From Mycobacterium bourgelatii (lineage in GTDB: Bacteria; Actinomycetota; Actinomycetes; Mycobacteriales; Mycobacteriaceae): a stretch of DNA of 64,000 nt. Positions within the stretch are counted from its first letter, which is position 1. Each line of letters begins with the position of its first letter. The notes below the pieces were generated by a model. That model was not told where the DNA came from and did not search any database. It was given only the letters and a program-made list of their open reading frames with translations. The stretch spans positions 806,001-870,000 of the forward strand of contig NZ_BLKZ01000001.1 of NCBI RefSeq assembly GCF_010723575.1, in the 5' to 3' direction. Position numbers and translations under genes: made by a program. This document shows, piece by piece, positions 51,835 to 60,950 of the stretch.

Positions 51835-52962
51835 ATGGTTGAAATCGGCATGGGCCGCAACGCCCGCCGCACCTACGAACTGAGCGAAATCAGCATCGTG
51901 CCGTCGCGGCGCACCCGCTCGTCCCAGGACGTGTCCACCGCCTGGCAGCTGGACGCCTACCGGTTCGAGATCCCGGTGCTGGCGCACCCGACCGACGCGC
52001 TGGTCTCTCCGGAGTTCGCGATCGAACTCGGTCGGCTCGGCGGGCTGGGCGTGCTCAACGGCGAGGGGCTGATCGGCCGGCACGCCGACGTGCAGTCCAA
52101 GATTGCCCTGGTCATCGAGGCCGCGAGCAAGGAGCCGGAACCGTCGGCTGCGATCCGGCTGCTGCAGGAGATGCACGCGGCACCGCTGAACCCGGACCTG
52201 CTGGGCGCGGCGGTGGCCCGGATCCGCGAAGCGGGTGTGACCACCGCGGTGCGGGTCAGCCCGCAGAATGCCCAGGCGCTGACCCCGGTGTTGCTGCAGG
52301 CCGGCATCGATCTGCTGCTCATCCAGGGCACGATCGTCTCCGCGGAACGGGTGGCCAGTGACGGTGAGCCGCTCAACCTGAAGACGTTCATCTCCGAACT
52401 CGACATCCCCGTCGTCGCGGGCGGGGTGCAGGACCACCGCACGGCATTGCACCTGATGCGTACCGGCGCCGCGGGCGTCATCGTCGGCTACGGCTCGACG
52501 CGCGGAGTGACCACCACCGACGAGGTGCTGGGCATCAGCGTGCCGATGGCGACCGCGATTGCCGACGCCGCGGCCGCGCGACGCGAATACCTGGACGAGA
52601 CCGGCGGCCGTTACGTCCACGTGCTGGCCGACGGCGACATCCACACCTCCGGTGAGCTGGCCAAAGCGATCGCCTGCGGCGCCGACGCGGTGGTGCTGGG
52701 CACGCCGCTGGCCGAGTCCGCCGAAGCGCTGGGCGAGGGCTGGTTCTGGCCGGCCGCTGCGGCGCATCCGTCGTTGCCGCGCGGGGCGCTGCTGCAGATC
52801 GCCGTCGGCGAACGGCCGCCCCTGGAGCGGGTGCTCAACGGACCGTCCGACGACCCGTTCGGCAGCTTGAATCTGGTCGGCGGTTTGCGGAGAGCGATGG
52901 CCAAGGCCGGGTATTGCGACCTCAAAGAGTTCCAGAAGGTCGGCCTGACAGTCGGCTGCTGA
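51835..52962 (+). CDS. guaB3: GuaB3 family IMP dehydrogenase-related protein
   Basis: 375 residues, 19 bases behind guaB2. Starts VEIGMGRNARRTYELSEISIVPSRRTRSS, the GuaB3 hallmark. The barrel is complete (GLGVLNGEGLIGRHADVQSKI, IVGYGSTRGVTTTDEVLGISVPMATAIADAAAARREYLDE) but there are no CBS domains, and the IMPDH Cys loop GSICTTR appears as GSTRGVTTTDE without the cysteine. Activity as an IMPDH is therefore unlikely; the role is unsettled. Co-transcribed with guaB2 as in M. tuberculosis. Confidence 0.95.
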   Translation: MVEIGMGRNARRTYELSEISIVPSRRTRSSQDVSTAWQLDAYRFEIPVLAHPTDALVSPEFAIELGRLGGLGVLNGEGLIGRHADVQSKIALVIEAASKEPEPSAAIRLLQEMHAAPLNPDLLGAAVARIREAGVTTAVRVSPQNAQALTPVLLQAGIDLLLIQGTIVSAERVASDGEPLNLKTFISELDIPVVAGGVQDHRTALHLMRTGAAGVIVGYGSTRGVTTTDEVLGISVPMATAIADAAAARREYLDETGGRYVHVLADGDIHTSGELAKAIACGADAVVLGTPLAESAEALGEGWFWPAAAAHPSLPRGALLQIAVGERPPLERVLNGPSDDPFGSLNLVGGLRRAMAKAGYCDLKEFQKVGLTVGC

Positions 52963-53007
52963 GGGGTGCCGGTTTAGCTTCGCTGTCAAGCCGTTCATAC
53001 TGCACCG

Positions 53008-54753
53008 ATGAAGCCGGATTATGACGTTCTGATTATCGGGTCGGGATTCGGGGGCAGCGTCAGCGCGCTGCGTCTGACCGAGAAGGGCTATCGGGTCGGC
53101 GTTTTGGAAGCCGGACGCCGTTACGAAGACCACGAATTCGCCAAGACCTCCTGGGACCTGCGCAAATTCCTCTGGGCGCCCAAGCTGGGTTGCTACGGCA
53201 TTCAGCGCATCCACCCGCTGACCAACGTGATGATCCTGGCCGGCGCCGGCGTGGGCGGTGGGTCGCTGAACTATGCCAACACCCTGTACATACCGCCGGA
53301 CCCGTTCTTCAACGATCCGCAGTGGCGGGACATCTCCAACTGGCGTTCCGAGTTGATGCCGCACTACGAGCAGGCGCAACGGATGCTGGGCGTGGTCTAC
53401 AACCCGACGTTCACCGACGCCGACCGCATCATCAAAGAGGTTGCCGACGAGATGGGCTGCGGCGACACCTTCGTGCCGACTCCGGTGGGGGTGTTCTTCG
53501 GGCCGGACGGCACCAAGACACCGGGCAAGACCGTGCCCGACCCATACTTCGGCGGTGCGGGACCGGCGCGCACCGGTTGCCTGGAATGCGGCTCGTGCAT
53601 GACCGGTTGCCGCTACGGCGCCAAGAACACGTTGCTCAAGAACTACCTCTATCTCGCGGAATCCGCAGGCGCAGAAGTTATTCCGATGACGACGGTCAAG
53701 TCGTTCGCGCAGCGTCCGGATGGGTTGTGGGAAGTCAGCACGGTGCGCACCGGCAGCTGGGTGCGACGGGATCGGCGCAAGTTCACCGCCACGCACCTCA
53801 TCCTGGCCGCCGGCACCTGGGGCACCCAGCACCTGCTGTTCAACATGCGCGACGCCGGCAAACTGCCCAAGCTGTCGAAGCGGCTGGGCGTGCTGACTCG
53901 CACCAACTCCGAATCCATCGTCGGCGCGGCCACATTGGAGGTGAAGCCGGATCTCGACCTGACTCACGGGGTCGCGATCACCTCGTCGATCCACCCGACG
54001 GAGGACACCCACGTCGAACCGGTGCGGTACGGCAAGGGCTCCAACGCGATGGGGTTGCTGCAGACGTTGATGACCGACGGAGCGGGACCCGAAGGCACCG
54101 ACGTGCCGCGCTGGAAGCAGCTGCTGGACCAAGCGGGCAAGGATCCGAAAAACATGTTGCGGCTGCTGAATCCGCGGCAGTGGAGCGAACGCACCCTGAT
54201 CGCGTTGGTGATGCAGCACTTGGACAACTCGATCACCACCTACACCAAGCGTGGCAAGCTCGGCATTCGCTGGTACTCCAGCAAGCAGGGCCACGGGGAG
54301 CCGAACCCGACCTGGATCCCGGTGGGCAACCAAGTGACCCGTCGGATCGCCGAGAAGATCGACGGTGTCGCCGGAGGCACCTGGGGCGAGCTGTTCAACA
54401 TCCCGCTGACCGCTCACTTCCTGGGCGGCGCGGTGATCGGCGACAGCCCCGACACCGGGGTCATCGACCCCTACCACCGCGTCTACGGCTACCCGACGCT
54501 CTATGTGGTGGACGGCGCCGCGATCTCTGCGAACCTGGGTGTCAACCCCTCGCTGTCGATCGCCGCGCAGGCCGAGCGCGCGGCGTCGCTATGGCCGAAC
54601 AAGGGCGACAACGACGTGCGCCCGTCGCAAGGTGAGGCATACCAGCGGATGGAGCCGATCGACCCGCTGCACCCGGTGGTGCCTGCCGACGCGCCCGGCG
54701 CGCTGCGCCGGCTGCCGCAGAAGGAGATCCTTCCGCAGGCCGACGTCGGCTGA
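53008..54753 (+). CDS. choD: GMC oxidoreductase ChoD (cholesterol oxidase-like)
   Basis: 581 residues. FAD Rossmann GSGFGGSVSALRLTEKGYRV at residues 11-30, the GMC signature GAGVGGGSLNYANTLYIPP at 73-91, the four-Cys segment CLECGSCMTGCRYG (about 191-204) and the terminal NIPLTAHFLGGAVIGDSPDTGVID with VNPSLSIAAQAERAASL. In M. tuberculosis ChoD sits in the same place after guaB3 and has been linked to macrophage survival, while its cholesterol oxidase activity is disputed. The vapBC pair found next to it in H37Rv is absent here. Confidence 0.96.
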   Translation: MKPDYDVLIIGSGFGGSVSALRLTEKGYRVGVLEAGRRYEDHEFAKTSWDLRKFLWAPKLGCYGIQRIHPLTNVMILAGAGVGGGSLNYANTLYIPPDPFFNDPQWRDISNWRSELMPHYEQAQRMLGVVYNPTFTDADRIIKEVADEMGCGDTFVPTPVGVFFGPDGTKTPGKTVPDPYFGGAGPARTGCLECGSCMTGCRYGAKNTLLKNYLYLAESAGAEVIPMTTVKSFAQRPDGLWEVSTVRTGSWVRRDRRKFTATHLILAAGTWGTQHLLFNMRDAGKLPKLSKRLGVLTRTNSESIVGAATLEVKPDLDLTHGVAITSSIHPTEDTHVEPVRYGKGSNAMGLLQTLMTDGAGPEGTDVPRWKQLLDQAGKDPKNMLRLLNPRQWSERTLIALVMQHLDNSITTYTKRGKLGIRWYSSKQGHGEPNPTWIPVGNQVTRRIAEKIDGVAGGTWGELFNIPLTAHFLGGAVIGDSPDTGVIDPYHRVYGYPTLYVVDGAAISANLGVNPSLSIAAQAERAASLWPNKGDNDVRPSQGEAYQRMEPIDPLHPVVPADAPGALRRLPQKEILPQADVG

Positions 54754-54771
54754 GCGGTGCGGCAGGGGCTG

Positions 54772-55704
54772 CTAGCCCGCTAGCGCCAGCGGCGTCCCGC
54801 TGATCACCCGGCTGCGCTGCCCGTGCACGTTGACGGGGACGTCGCCCATCAAGGTGACCCGGTGCATGACCCGGTGCTGGTTGTCGTAGTCGTCGATCGC
54901 TCGGTGCTGGGTGGCTCGGTTGTCCCAGACGGCGACATCGCCCGATTCCCAGTTCCAGCGGATGGTGTTCTCCGGCAGGGTGATTCGACGCTGCAGTATC
55001 TCGAACAACAGGTTCGACTCATGACTGTCCAGTCCGACGAGATTGCGGACGAAGTCGCCCAGCACCAGGGTTCGCTCGCCCGTCTCCGGGTGCACACGCA
55101 CCACCGGATGCTCGGTCCGGAAGTCGGGCTCCTCGAACACCCGTCGGAAGGCGCGCTGCGCCTCGGTTGACGATTCCTGCGCCTCGCCGGTAGTGCCGCC
55201 GGGGGCCCCGCTGGCGGCGTAGTCGTAGCGGTTGGAGTGCACGGCCCACAGGTGCTTGGTGAGCGACTTCAGCGGCTCGGGCAGATCCTCGTAGGCGGCT
55301 GCGGTGTTGGCCCAGAGCGTCGACCCGCCGTAGCTGGGCAGCGTGACCGCGCGCAGGATCGACGCCGCCGGGTAGTTGGCGGCGAACGTGACGTCGGTGT
55401 GCCAGCGGTTGGCCTTGCCGAACACCGAGTTGATGGGCGTGATGACCGGCGCGTTGGCGGCGAAGGCGGCGGCGGCCGGGTGCCCGACGGGGGTGCCGAG
55501 TAGTCCGGCGAATGCGAGCTGCTGCGCGTCGTCGAGGTGGTGCTGGTTGCGGAGGAAGATCACCTTGTGGGCCAGCAGCGCCGCCCGGATTTCGTCCACC
55601 ACTGCCGGGTCCAGGTCGCCGCCGAGGCGAACACCGCTGATCTCGGCACCGATGCGGCTGCCCAGCTTTTTCACTCCGATCAGATGGGTGGTGGTGGTCG
55701 TCAT
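54772..55704 (-). CDS. Alpha-ketoglutarate-dependent alkyl-sulfate/taurine dioxygenase (Rv3406 orthologue)
   Basis: 310 residues. Fe(II)/2-oxoglutarate fold: KKLGSRIGAEISGVRLGGDL, iron ligands H102 and D104 (NRWHTDVTFAANYP), and the distal His in NRATQHRAIDDYD near residue 265. Orthologue of M. tuberculosis Rv3406, an alkyl sulfatase that also inactivates some DprE1 inhibitors; its expression is held down by Rv3405c. A 15-residue Gly/Ala insertion (ASGAPGGTTGEAQESST) is present near residue 163. Controlled by the twin operators at 55731-55777. Confidence 0.94.
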   Translation of the reverse strand: MTTTTTHLIGVKKLGSRIGAEISGVRLGGDLDPAVVDEIRAALLAHKVIFLRNQHHLDDAQQLAFAGLLGTPVGHPAAAAFAANAPVITPINSVFGKANRWHTDVTFAANYPAASILRAVTLPSYGGSTLWANTAAAYEDLPEPLKSLTKHLWAVHSNRYDYAASGAPGGTTGEAQESSTEAQRAFRRVFEEPDFRTEHPVVRVHPETGERTLVLGDFVRNLVGLDSHESNLLFEILQRRITLPENTIRWNWESGDVAVWDNRATQHRAIDDYDNQHRVMHRVTLMGDVPVNVHGQRSRVISGTPLALAG

Positions 55705-55730
55705 GATGTGTCCTTACCCGGGTGTTCATC

Positions 55731-55777
55731 TGTAGTCAGTTGACTACATTAGAGCTCACTGTAGTCGAGTGACTACA
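55731..55777. promoter_or_regulatory. Twin TetR operators between the dioxygenase and its regulator
   Basis: Two related palindromes, TGTAGTCAGTTGACTACA (55731-55748, perfect) and TGTAGTCGAGTGACTACA (55760-55777, perfect 7-4-7), with centres 29 bases apart, about three helix turns. A third half-site TGACTACA lies at 55821-55828 at the start of the TetR gene. Both palindromes lie within 73 bases of the dioxygenase start and before the TetR start. Confidence 0.88.
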
Positions 55778-55819
55778 CCCGGTGCAAGGGGCAGTTTCGC
55801 GGTCGGCTAACGTAGACGG

Positions 55820-56398
55820 ATGACTACACGGTCCGCGGGGTCTGCGAGGGTGTCGCGCGGCAAGATCCCCACCGGCCGCGATGAGGTTGCGGCGGCGGTA
55901 TTAGAAAGCGCTACAGATCTTTTCGCCGAGCGTGGGCCGGCCGCCACGTCGATTCGTGACATCGCCGCAAGGTCGAAGGTCAACCACGGGTTGGTGTTTC
56001 GCCACTTCGGCACCAAAGAACAGTTGGTCGGTGCGGTGCTCGATCACCTGGGCGCCACGCTGTCCGGGTTGGTGCACTCCGAGACCCCGCCCGACGTCAT
56101 CGAACGCGCGCTTGACCGGCACATGCGGGTGCTGGCCCGCGCATTGCTGGACGGTTATCCCGTCGCGCAGTTGCAGAAGCGTTTTCCCAACGTTGCCGAG
56201 CTGCTCGACGAGGTGCTTCCCCGTCATGAGGACGAAACCAAGGGGCGGCTGGCCGTCGCCAATTCCCTTGCACTGCAATTTGGTTGGCGGCTGTTCGCGC
56301 CGATGCTGCGCTCGGCGACCGGTCTTGACCACATGCCCGAAGAGGAACTGCGTCAGGAGGTGGCCGCCGAGGTCGCCCGGATGCTTGGACCGCGCTGA
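55820..56398 (+). CDS. TetR-family repressor (Rv3405c orthologue)
   Basis: 192 residues. HTH: ATSIRDIAARSKVNHGLVFRHFGTKEQLVGAVLDHLG at about residues 40-75. The ligand domain includes RALLDGYPVAQLQKRFPNVAELLDEVLPRHED. It is divergent from the dioxygenase and matches M. tuberculosis Rv3405c in place and sequence; loss of that repressor raises Rv3406 expression. It probably acts on the palindromes upstream. Confidence 0.94.
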   Translation: MTTRSAGSARVSRGKIPTGRDEVAAAVLESATDLFAERGPAATSIRDIAARSKVNHGLVFRHFGTKEQLVGAVLDHLGATLSGLVHSETPPDVIERALDRHMRVLARALLDGYPVAQLQKRFPNVAELLDEVLPRHEDETKGRLAVANSLALQFGWRLFAPMLRSATGLDHMPEEELRQEVAAEVARMLGPR

Positions 56399-56413
56399 AG
56401 TAGGGTCAGCGCG

Positions 56414-57154
56414 GTGGGGAAAGCCGACGATGACACGAACCGTGACACCAAGAGTGCCACGAAAACACTGATATTGACCGACAACGTCCACGCCCACGCC
56501 GTGGCGTTGGAACTGCAATCCAGGCACCCCGGCATCGATGTCTATCAGTCCCAGCATGGTCAGCTGCCCGATGTCCCGCGGCTGAACATCAACGAGCAGG
56601 CACTCGAGGTCATCGACCGGTATGACCTGCTTCTTTCCCTGCACTGCAAGCAGAAGTTCCCGGCGCAGCTGATCGACCGGATCAGGTGCGTGAACGTTCA
56701 TCCGGGGCTCAATCCCTACAACCGCGGCTGGTATCCGCAGGTGTTCTCGCTGATCAACGGGCTACCGGTAGGAGTGACCATCCACGAGATCGACGAGGAA
56801 CTCGATCACGGGCCGATCATCGCCCAGCAGGAGTGCGCGATCGAGTCGTGGGATACCTCGGGAACCGTCTACGCCAGGCTCATCGAGATCGAGCGCCAAC
56901 TGGTGCTCGAACACTTCCCGGCCATCCGCGACGGCAGTTACCAGACCACCCCGCCGCACATGGAGGGCAACCTCAACTACAAGAAGGACTTCGCCGCGCT
57001 GCTGGAGCTGGACTTGACCGAACGCGGCACGTTCGGCGATTTCCTCAACCGGCTGCGCGCGTTGACGCACGACGAGTACCGCAACGCCTGGTTCGTCGAC
57101 GAGTCGGGCCGCAAGGTGTTCGTCCGCGTGGTGCTCGAACCCGAGCAAGCCTGA
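56414..57154 (+). CDS. Sugar N-formyltransferase-like protein (Rv3404c family)
   Basis: 246 residues from a GTG at 56414; the conserved part starts at about residue 17 (KTLILTDNVHAHAVALEL). Formyltransferase core with VNVHPGLNPYNRGWYPQVFSLINGLPVGVTIHEIDEELDHGPIIAQ: the N, H and D of the Asn-His-Asp triad are in VNVHPG and ELDHGP. M. tuberculosis Rv3404c is an N-formyltransferase for a dTDP-amino sugar. The sugar aminotransferase gene that accompanies it in H37Rv is not found beside it here, so the substrate supply is unclear. Confidence 0.9.
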   Translation: MGKADDDTNRDTKSATKTLILTDNVHAHAVALELQSRHPGIDVYQSQHGQLPDVPRLNINEQALEVIDRYDLLLSLHCKQKFPAQLIDRIRCVNVHPGLNPYNRGWYPQVFSLINGLPVGVTIHEIDEELDHGPIIAQQECAIESWDTSGTVYARLIEIERQLVLEHFPAIRDGSYQTTPPHMEGNLNYKKDFAALLELDLTERGTFGDFLNRLRALTHDEYRNAWFVDESGRKVFVRVVLEPEQA

Positions 57155-57170
57155 GTCGGCGCTGCTTCTC

Positions 57171-59543
57171 CTACTTCGTGATCGACCGGGCCATGGCACG
57201 CCGGTGTACCGGCTCGCGGCCCGGCGGCTGCGGCGGTGGCGGCAGCAGCGGCTTGCGCTTGCGCACCGGGAAGGTGGACGGCTTCTCGGTGCTCAGGGTG
57301 ATCTCTTCGCCGGCGTGCCGCATGTTCAGCTCGCCGCCCGGGCCGTCGCGCAGCGTGTAGGTCACATCGTCGTGGTTCACGTCCACCGTCAGTCGAAATC
57401 CCTGCCAGCGCAGCCGGAACCGCAGGCACGAAATGCCGTCGGGCAGGTGGGGATCGATGGACAGGATGCCCTCGTCGTCACGCAGTCCGCCAAAGCCGTT
57501 CACCAAGGCCATCCACGCTCCGGCCAGCGACGCCATGTGCAGGCCGTCACGAGTGTTCTGGTGCAGATCGCGGAGGTCGATCAGGGCAGCCTCGTAGGCG
57601 TAGTCATGGGCCAGTTCCAGGTGACCCACCTCGGCGCACATGACGGCCTGGGTGCACGCCGACAGTGACGAGTCGCGCACCATGCGCCGCTCGTAGTAGT
57701 CGACGTTGCGTGCCTTCTGTTCGGGCGTGAACGCGTGGCTCTGCCATTGCATGGCCAGCACCAGGTCGGCCTGCTTGATCACCTGCGCGGGATACAGCCG
57801 CACGTAGGCCTCGTGCAGGAGCAGGGGGTAGGTGGTGTTGGTTTCGAAGTCCCATTCGCCGAAGGTGGTGAATCCTTCGCATTGCTGATGGACGCCCAAC
57901 TCCTCGTCGTAGGGGATGTTCACGGCATTGGCCGCATCGCGCCAGGCGGCCATTTCCTCTGTGGTGACGCCTAATTCGCCCGCTTTGTCGGGGTGACGGG
58001 CGCTGGCATCGGCGGCGGTGAGGAGATTGTGGGCCGCCATCAGGTTGGTGAAGACGTTGTCGCGCACGATCGCCGTGTACTCGTCTGGACCGGTGACCCC
58101 GTCGAGGTGCCAGACGCCGTGTCGGTCGTGGTGGCCGAGCGACATCCACAACCGCGCGGTCTCGACGAGCACCGTCAGCCCGCATTCGGCTTCCAGCGAG
58201 TGGTCACCGGTGACGGTGCGGTACCGCTCGAAAGCCATTGCGATGTCGGCGTTGATGTGCCAGGCCGCCGTGCCGGCCGGCCAGTAGGCCGAGCACTCTT
58301 GACCGCGGATGGTTCGCCAGGGGAAGGCGGCGCCGTCGAGGCCCAGTTCGGCGGCGCGCTCCTTGGCCAGGTCCAATGTCGAGGCGCGCCAGCGCAGGGC
58401 GTCGGCCACCGCGTGCGGCAGGGTGTAGGTGAGCACCGGGAGCACGAATCCTTCGGTGTCCCAGAAGGCGTGGCCGTCATAGCCGGTGCCGGTGAGCCCT
58501 TTGCTGGGAATGGCGCGCCGTTCGGCGCGGGCGCTGGCTTGCACGAGGTGAAACAGCCCGAACCGCACGGCTTGCTGCGATTCCGGGTCGCCCTCGACCT
58601 CCACATCGGCGCAGTCCCAGAAGTCGTCGAGGTACTTGCGCTGGGCGTCGAGCAGCCCCTGCCATCCGCTGTACTGCGCGCCGTGCAGGGCGGCGGCGGC
58701 CTGGTCGCGCAGCGCCGGCCGGGAACGCAGGCTCGACCAGCCGTACGCCAGATACTTGACGATGCGCAGCTTTTGTCCGGCCCGCAGCCCGCAGATCACC
58801 GTGGTTCGGGCCAGGTCGGCGCGGGCGTCGGTGGAGACCTCTACCCGGCCTGGTACGTCCACCTCGTGATCCATCGCCGCGGCCATCATCAGCGCGCTGG
58901 CGCGGGTGCGGTGCATGAGAACCGCTCTGGTGCCGCTACATTCGTGATCGACCGCCTCCAGCGGATTTTCCAGGATCGCCGAAACCCGCGGGTCGTCAGA
59001 AGTTTGCGGTTGGTCCTCGTTGGTAACCAGTTCGGACTGCACGGTGACCCGGGCGAAGTCTTCGACGGCCTCGACCACGTATTCGATGGCCGCGACACTG
59101 CGCTGCACCAGCGACACCAACCTGGTCGAGGTGATCTTGACCTGCTTGCCGGTGGGGGTGCGCCAGTGTGCCTTGCGGCACAGCGTTCCGGCGCGTAGAT
59201 CGAGAACCCTTTCGTGCGAGATCAATTCGCCGTAGCGGACATCGAATGGCTCGTCGTCGACCATCAACCGCAGAATCTTTCCGTTGGTCACGTCGACGAC
59301 GGTTTGGCCACCCTCGGGATAGCCGTATCCGGCTTCCGCGTACGGCAGCGGGCGGATTTCGTAGAAGGAGTTCAAATAGGTGCCGGGCAGGCCGTACGGT
59401 TCACCCTCGTCGAGGTTGCCGCGCAAGCCGATGTGCCCGTTGGACAAGGCGAATATCGACTCCGACTGCGACAGCAGGTTCAGGCTGAGTTTGGTCTCCC
59501 GAACAACCCACGGTTCTACCGGGAAGGTTTCTTCGGTGATCAT
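57171..59543 (-). CDS. Glycoside hydrolase family 65 protein (Rv3401 orthologue), maltose/trehalose phosphorylase-like
   Basis: 790 residues. GH65 layout: N-terminal beta-sandwich (ESIFALSNGHIGLRGNLDEGEPYGLPGTYLNSF), the (alpha/alpha)6 barrel with AFWDTEGFVLPVLTYTLPHAVADALRWRAS, and the catalytic acid Glu at about residue 487 in GVTGPDEYTA. Phosphate-binding Ser/Arg loops are likely in NTRDGLHMASLAGAWMAL. A proline-rich tail ends it. Its start overlaps the HAD gene stop (ATGA), so the pair is coupled; together they could turn a disaccharide into glucose and, through beta-glucose-1-phosphate, glucose-6-phosphate. Confidence 0.94.
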   Translation of the reverse strand: MITEETFPVEPWVVRETKLSLNLLSQSESIFALSNGHIGLRGNLDEGEPYGLPGTYLNSFYEIRPLPYAEAGYGYPEGGQTVVDVTNGKILRLMVDDEPFDVRYGELISHERVLDLRAGTLCRKAHWRTPTGKQVKITSTRLVSLVQRSVAAIEYVVEAVEDFARVTVQSELVTNEDQPQTSDDPRVSAILENPLEAVDHECSGTRAVLMHRTRASALMMAAAMDHEVDVPGRVEVSTDARADLARTTVICGLRAGQKLRIVKYLAYGWSSLRSRPALRDQAAAALHGAQYSGWQGLLDAQRKYLDDFWDCADVEVEGDPESQQAVRFGLFHLVQASARAERRAIPSKGLTGTGYDGHAFWDTEGFVLPVLTYTLPHAVADALRWRASTLDLAKERAAELGLDGAAFPWRTIRGQECSAYWPAGTAAWHINADIAMAFERYRTVTGDHSLEAECGLTVLVETARLWMSLGHHDRHGVWHLDGVTGPDEYTAIVRDNVFTNLMAAHNLLTAADASARHPDKAGELGVTTEEMAAWRDAANAVNIPYDEELGVHQQCEGFTTFGEWDFETNTTYPLLLHEAYVRLYPAQVIKQADLVLAMQWQSHAFTPEQKARNVDYYERRMVRDSSLSACTQAVMCAEVGHLELAHDYAYEAALIDLRDLHQNTRDGLHMASLAGAWMALVNGFGGLRDDEGILSIDPHLPDGISCLRFRLRWQGFRLTVDVNHDDVTYTLRDGPGGELNMRHAGEEITLSTEKPSTFPVRKRKPLLPPPPQPPGREPVHRRAMARSITK

Positions 59544-60292
59544 GACTGCAGCAGTTCGGCGAGATCCGTTACCACCACGTCCGCGCCATTGCTGCGTAAA
59601 TCATCGGCCTGACCCACTCGATCGACTCCCACCACTAGGCCGAAGTTACCGGCACGCCCTGCTTGCACGCCAGAGATTGCGTCTTCGAACACCGCGGCTT
59701 CTTCGGGAGTCACCTCCAACAGTTTCGCCGCGCGCAGAAATGAGTCCGGCGCGGGTTTGCCGGCGATGTTTTCTTCACGCAAGGTGACGCCGTCCACCCG
59801 CGCTTGGACGAAGCGGTCCAGGCCGGTGATCTCGAGCACGTCGCGAGTATTTGCACTCGACGACACGACGGCGATGGCCAGACCGGCGTCCGCCGCGGCT
59901 TCCAAATAGCGCCGCGATCCGTCGAAAACCTCGACACCGTCTTCTTTGAGGACCTTTTGAAACATGTCGTTCTTCCGGTTGCCCAGGCCGTTCACCGTCT
60001 CGGTATCCCCGGAGTCATCGGGATCGCCGTCAGGCAATTCGATGTCCCGACTGCTCAGGAAGGAACGGACACCGTCTTGCCGTGGCTTTCCGTCCACATA
60101 TTTGCGGTAGTCGGCGGCCGGATCGAAGGGAACGAATTCCTCTCCGGTGCGCTCGGCCCGTTGCTTCAGATATTCGTCGAACATGGCCTTCCAGGCCTTG
60201 GTATGCACGCTCGCGGTATCGGTGAGCACTCCGTCGAGGTCGAACAGGCAGGCGCGCACCTTATCTGGCAGACCGAGCACGGAGAACCTCAC
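59540..60292 (-). CDS. HAD hydrolase, beta-phosphoglucomutase-like (Rv3400 orthologue)
   Basis: 250 residues from a GTG. HAD motifs: I FDLDGVLTDT near residue 17, II VVSSSANTR near 146, III GKPAPDSFLRAAKLLEV near 180, IV VFEDAISGVQAGRAG. The cap between I and II is of the beta-PGM type. It precedes the GH65 gene in a coupled pair, which supports beta-phosphoglucomutase activity on the phosphorylase product. Confidence 0.93.
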   Translation of the reverse strand: MRFSVLGLPDKVRACLFDLDGVLTDTASVHTKAWKAMFDEYLKQRAERTGEEFVPFDPAADYRKYVDGKPRQDGVRSFLSSRDIELPDGDPDDSGDTETVNGLGNRKNDMFQKVLKEDGVEVFDGSRRYLEAAADAGLAIAVVSSSANTRDVLEITGLDRFVQARVDGVTLREENIAGKPAPDSFLRAAKLLEVTPEEAAVFEDAISGVQAGRAGNFGLVVGVDRVGQADDLRSNGADVVVTDLAELLQS

Positions 60293-60440
60293 TTTCTGGA
60301 GTAATTCAGGTTGATACCCACTCCACCATGGCTACCCCTTCGCGACGCGCGACACGCACCGCGCGACGCACGGCGCGGGACAACGAGTTACATGCACCGA
60401 CGCCGCTGGGTCGGCTTGATTAGGTCGGGTGTTCGACGGG

Positions 60441-60878
60441 CTACGCGTCGATCCAGCCCTGCTTGCGGGCCAGTTGCTCGAAGCCGCTGCGCACCTCGAG
60501 GATCTGCTGGGCGTTCAGAGCAGGGGTTATCCGCAACAGCTTCTCGGTGACGATGTGCAGAAATTCCTCGGGAGTAAGAACATCGAAGTAATCGTCACCG
60601 ATCGCGGCCCCGTCATCGTCTCCGACATCGGAATGGAGCTTTGGTGGTGCATCCGCGAGCCGGACTTCCGTCGCAAACTTTCCGCGATTGCCCTCTTCGA
60701 TTTCAAAAGAAACCTGCACGCCCGGCTTGACCTTTCGCTTGTCTACTTCCAGATCATTGACATGCAGAAAGACGTCGTCTCCGCCGATATCGGGTGCTAC
60801 GAAACCATACCCACGCACTTCATCAAAACGAACCACTTTCCCAACGTGCCGCACCCCAAAACACCCCGCATCCCACAT
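60441..60878 (-). CDS. Cold-shock-domain protein with a C-terminal extension
   Basis: 145 residues (start uncertain; GTG at 60854 would give 137). The N-terminal ~65 residues are a cold-shock domain: KVVRFDEVRGYGFVAPDIGGDDVFLHVNDL holds the RNP1-like GYGFVAP and RNP2-like DVFLHV motifs. The other ~70 residues are helical and acidic (DDYFDVLTPEEFLHIVTEKLLRITPALNAQQILEVRSGFEQ) and are not found in ordinary small CSPs. It binds single-stranded RNA or DNA. In H37Rv other genes occupy the space between HAD and guaA. Confidence 0.85.
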   Translation of the reverse strand: MWDAGCFGVRHVGKVVRFDEVRGYGFVAPDIGGDDVFLHVNDLEVDKRKVKPGVQVSFEIEEGNRGKFATEVRLADAPPKLHSDVGDDDGAAIGDDYFDVLTPEEFLHIVTEKLLRITPALNAQQILEVRSGFEQLARKQGWIDA

Positions 60879-60950
60879 AGGTCCTACACCTGGTGATGCT
60901 ACTTGCTGCTGGCCGTCGGACGCAGTCGGGGTGAATGACCACTAGAGTGG

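Noticed and set aside
51778..54477. Very long open frame on the minus strand opposite guaB2-choD
   Set aside because: It is the shadow of GC-rich coding on the plus strand: it lies antisense to guaB3 and choD, is low-complexity (His/Gln/Arg/Val-rich) and resembles no family.
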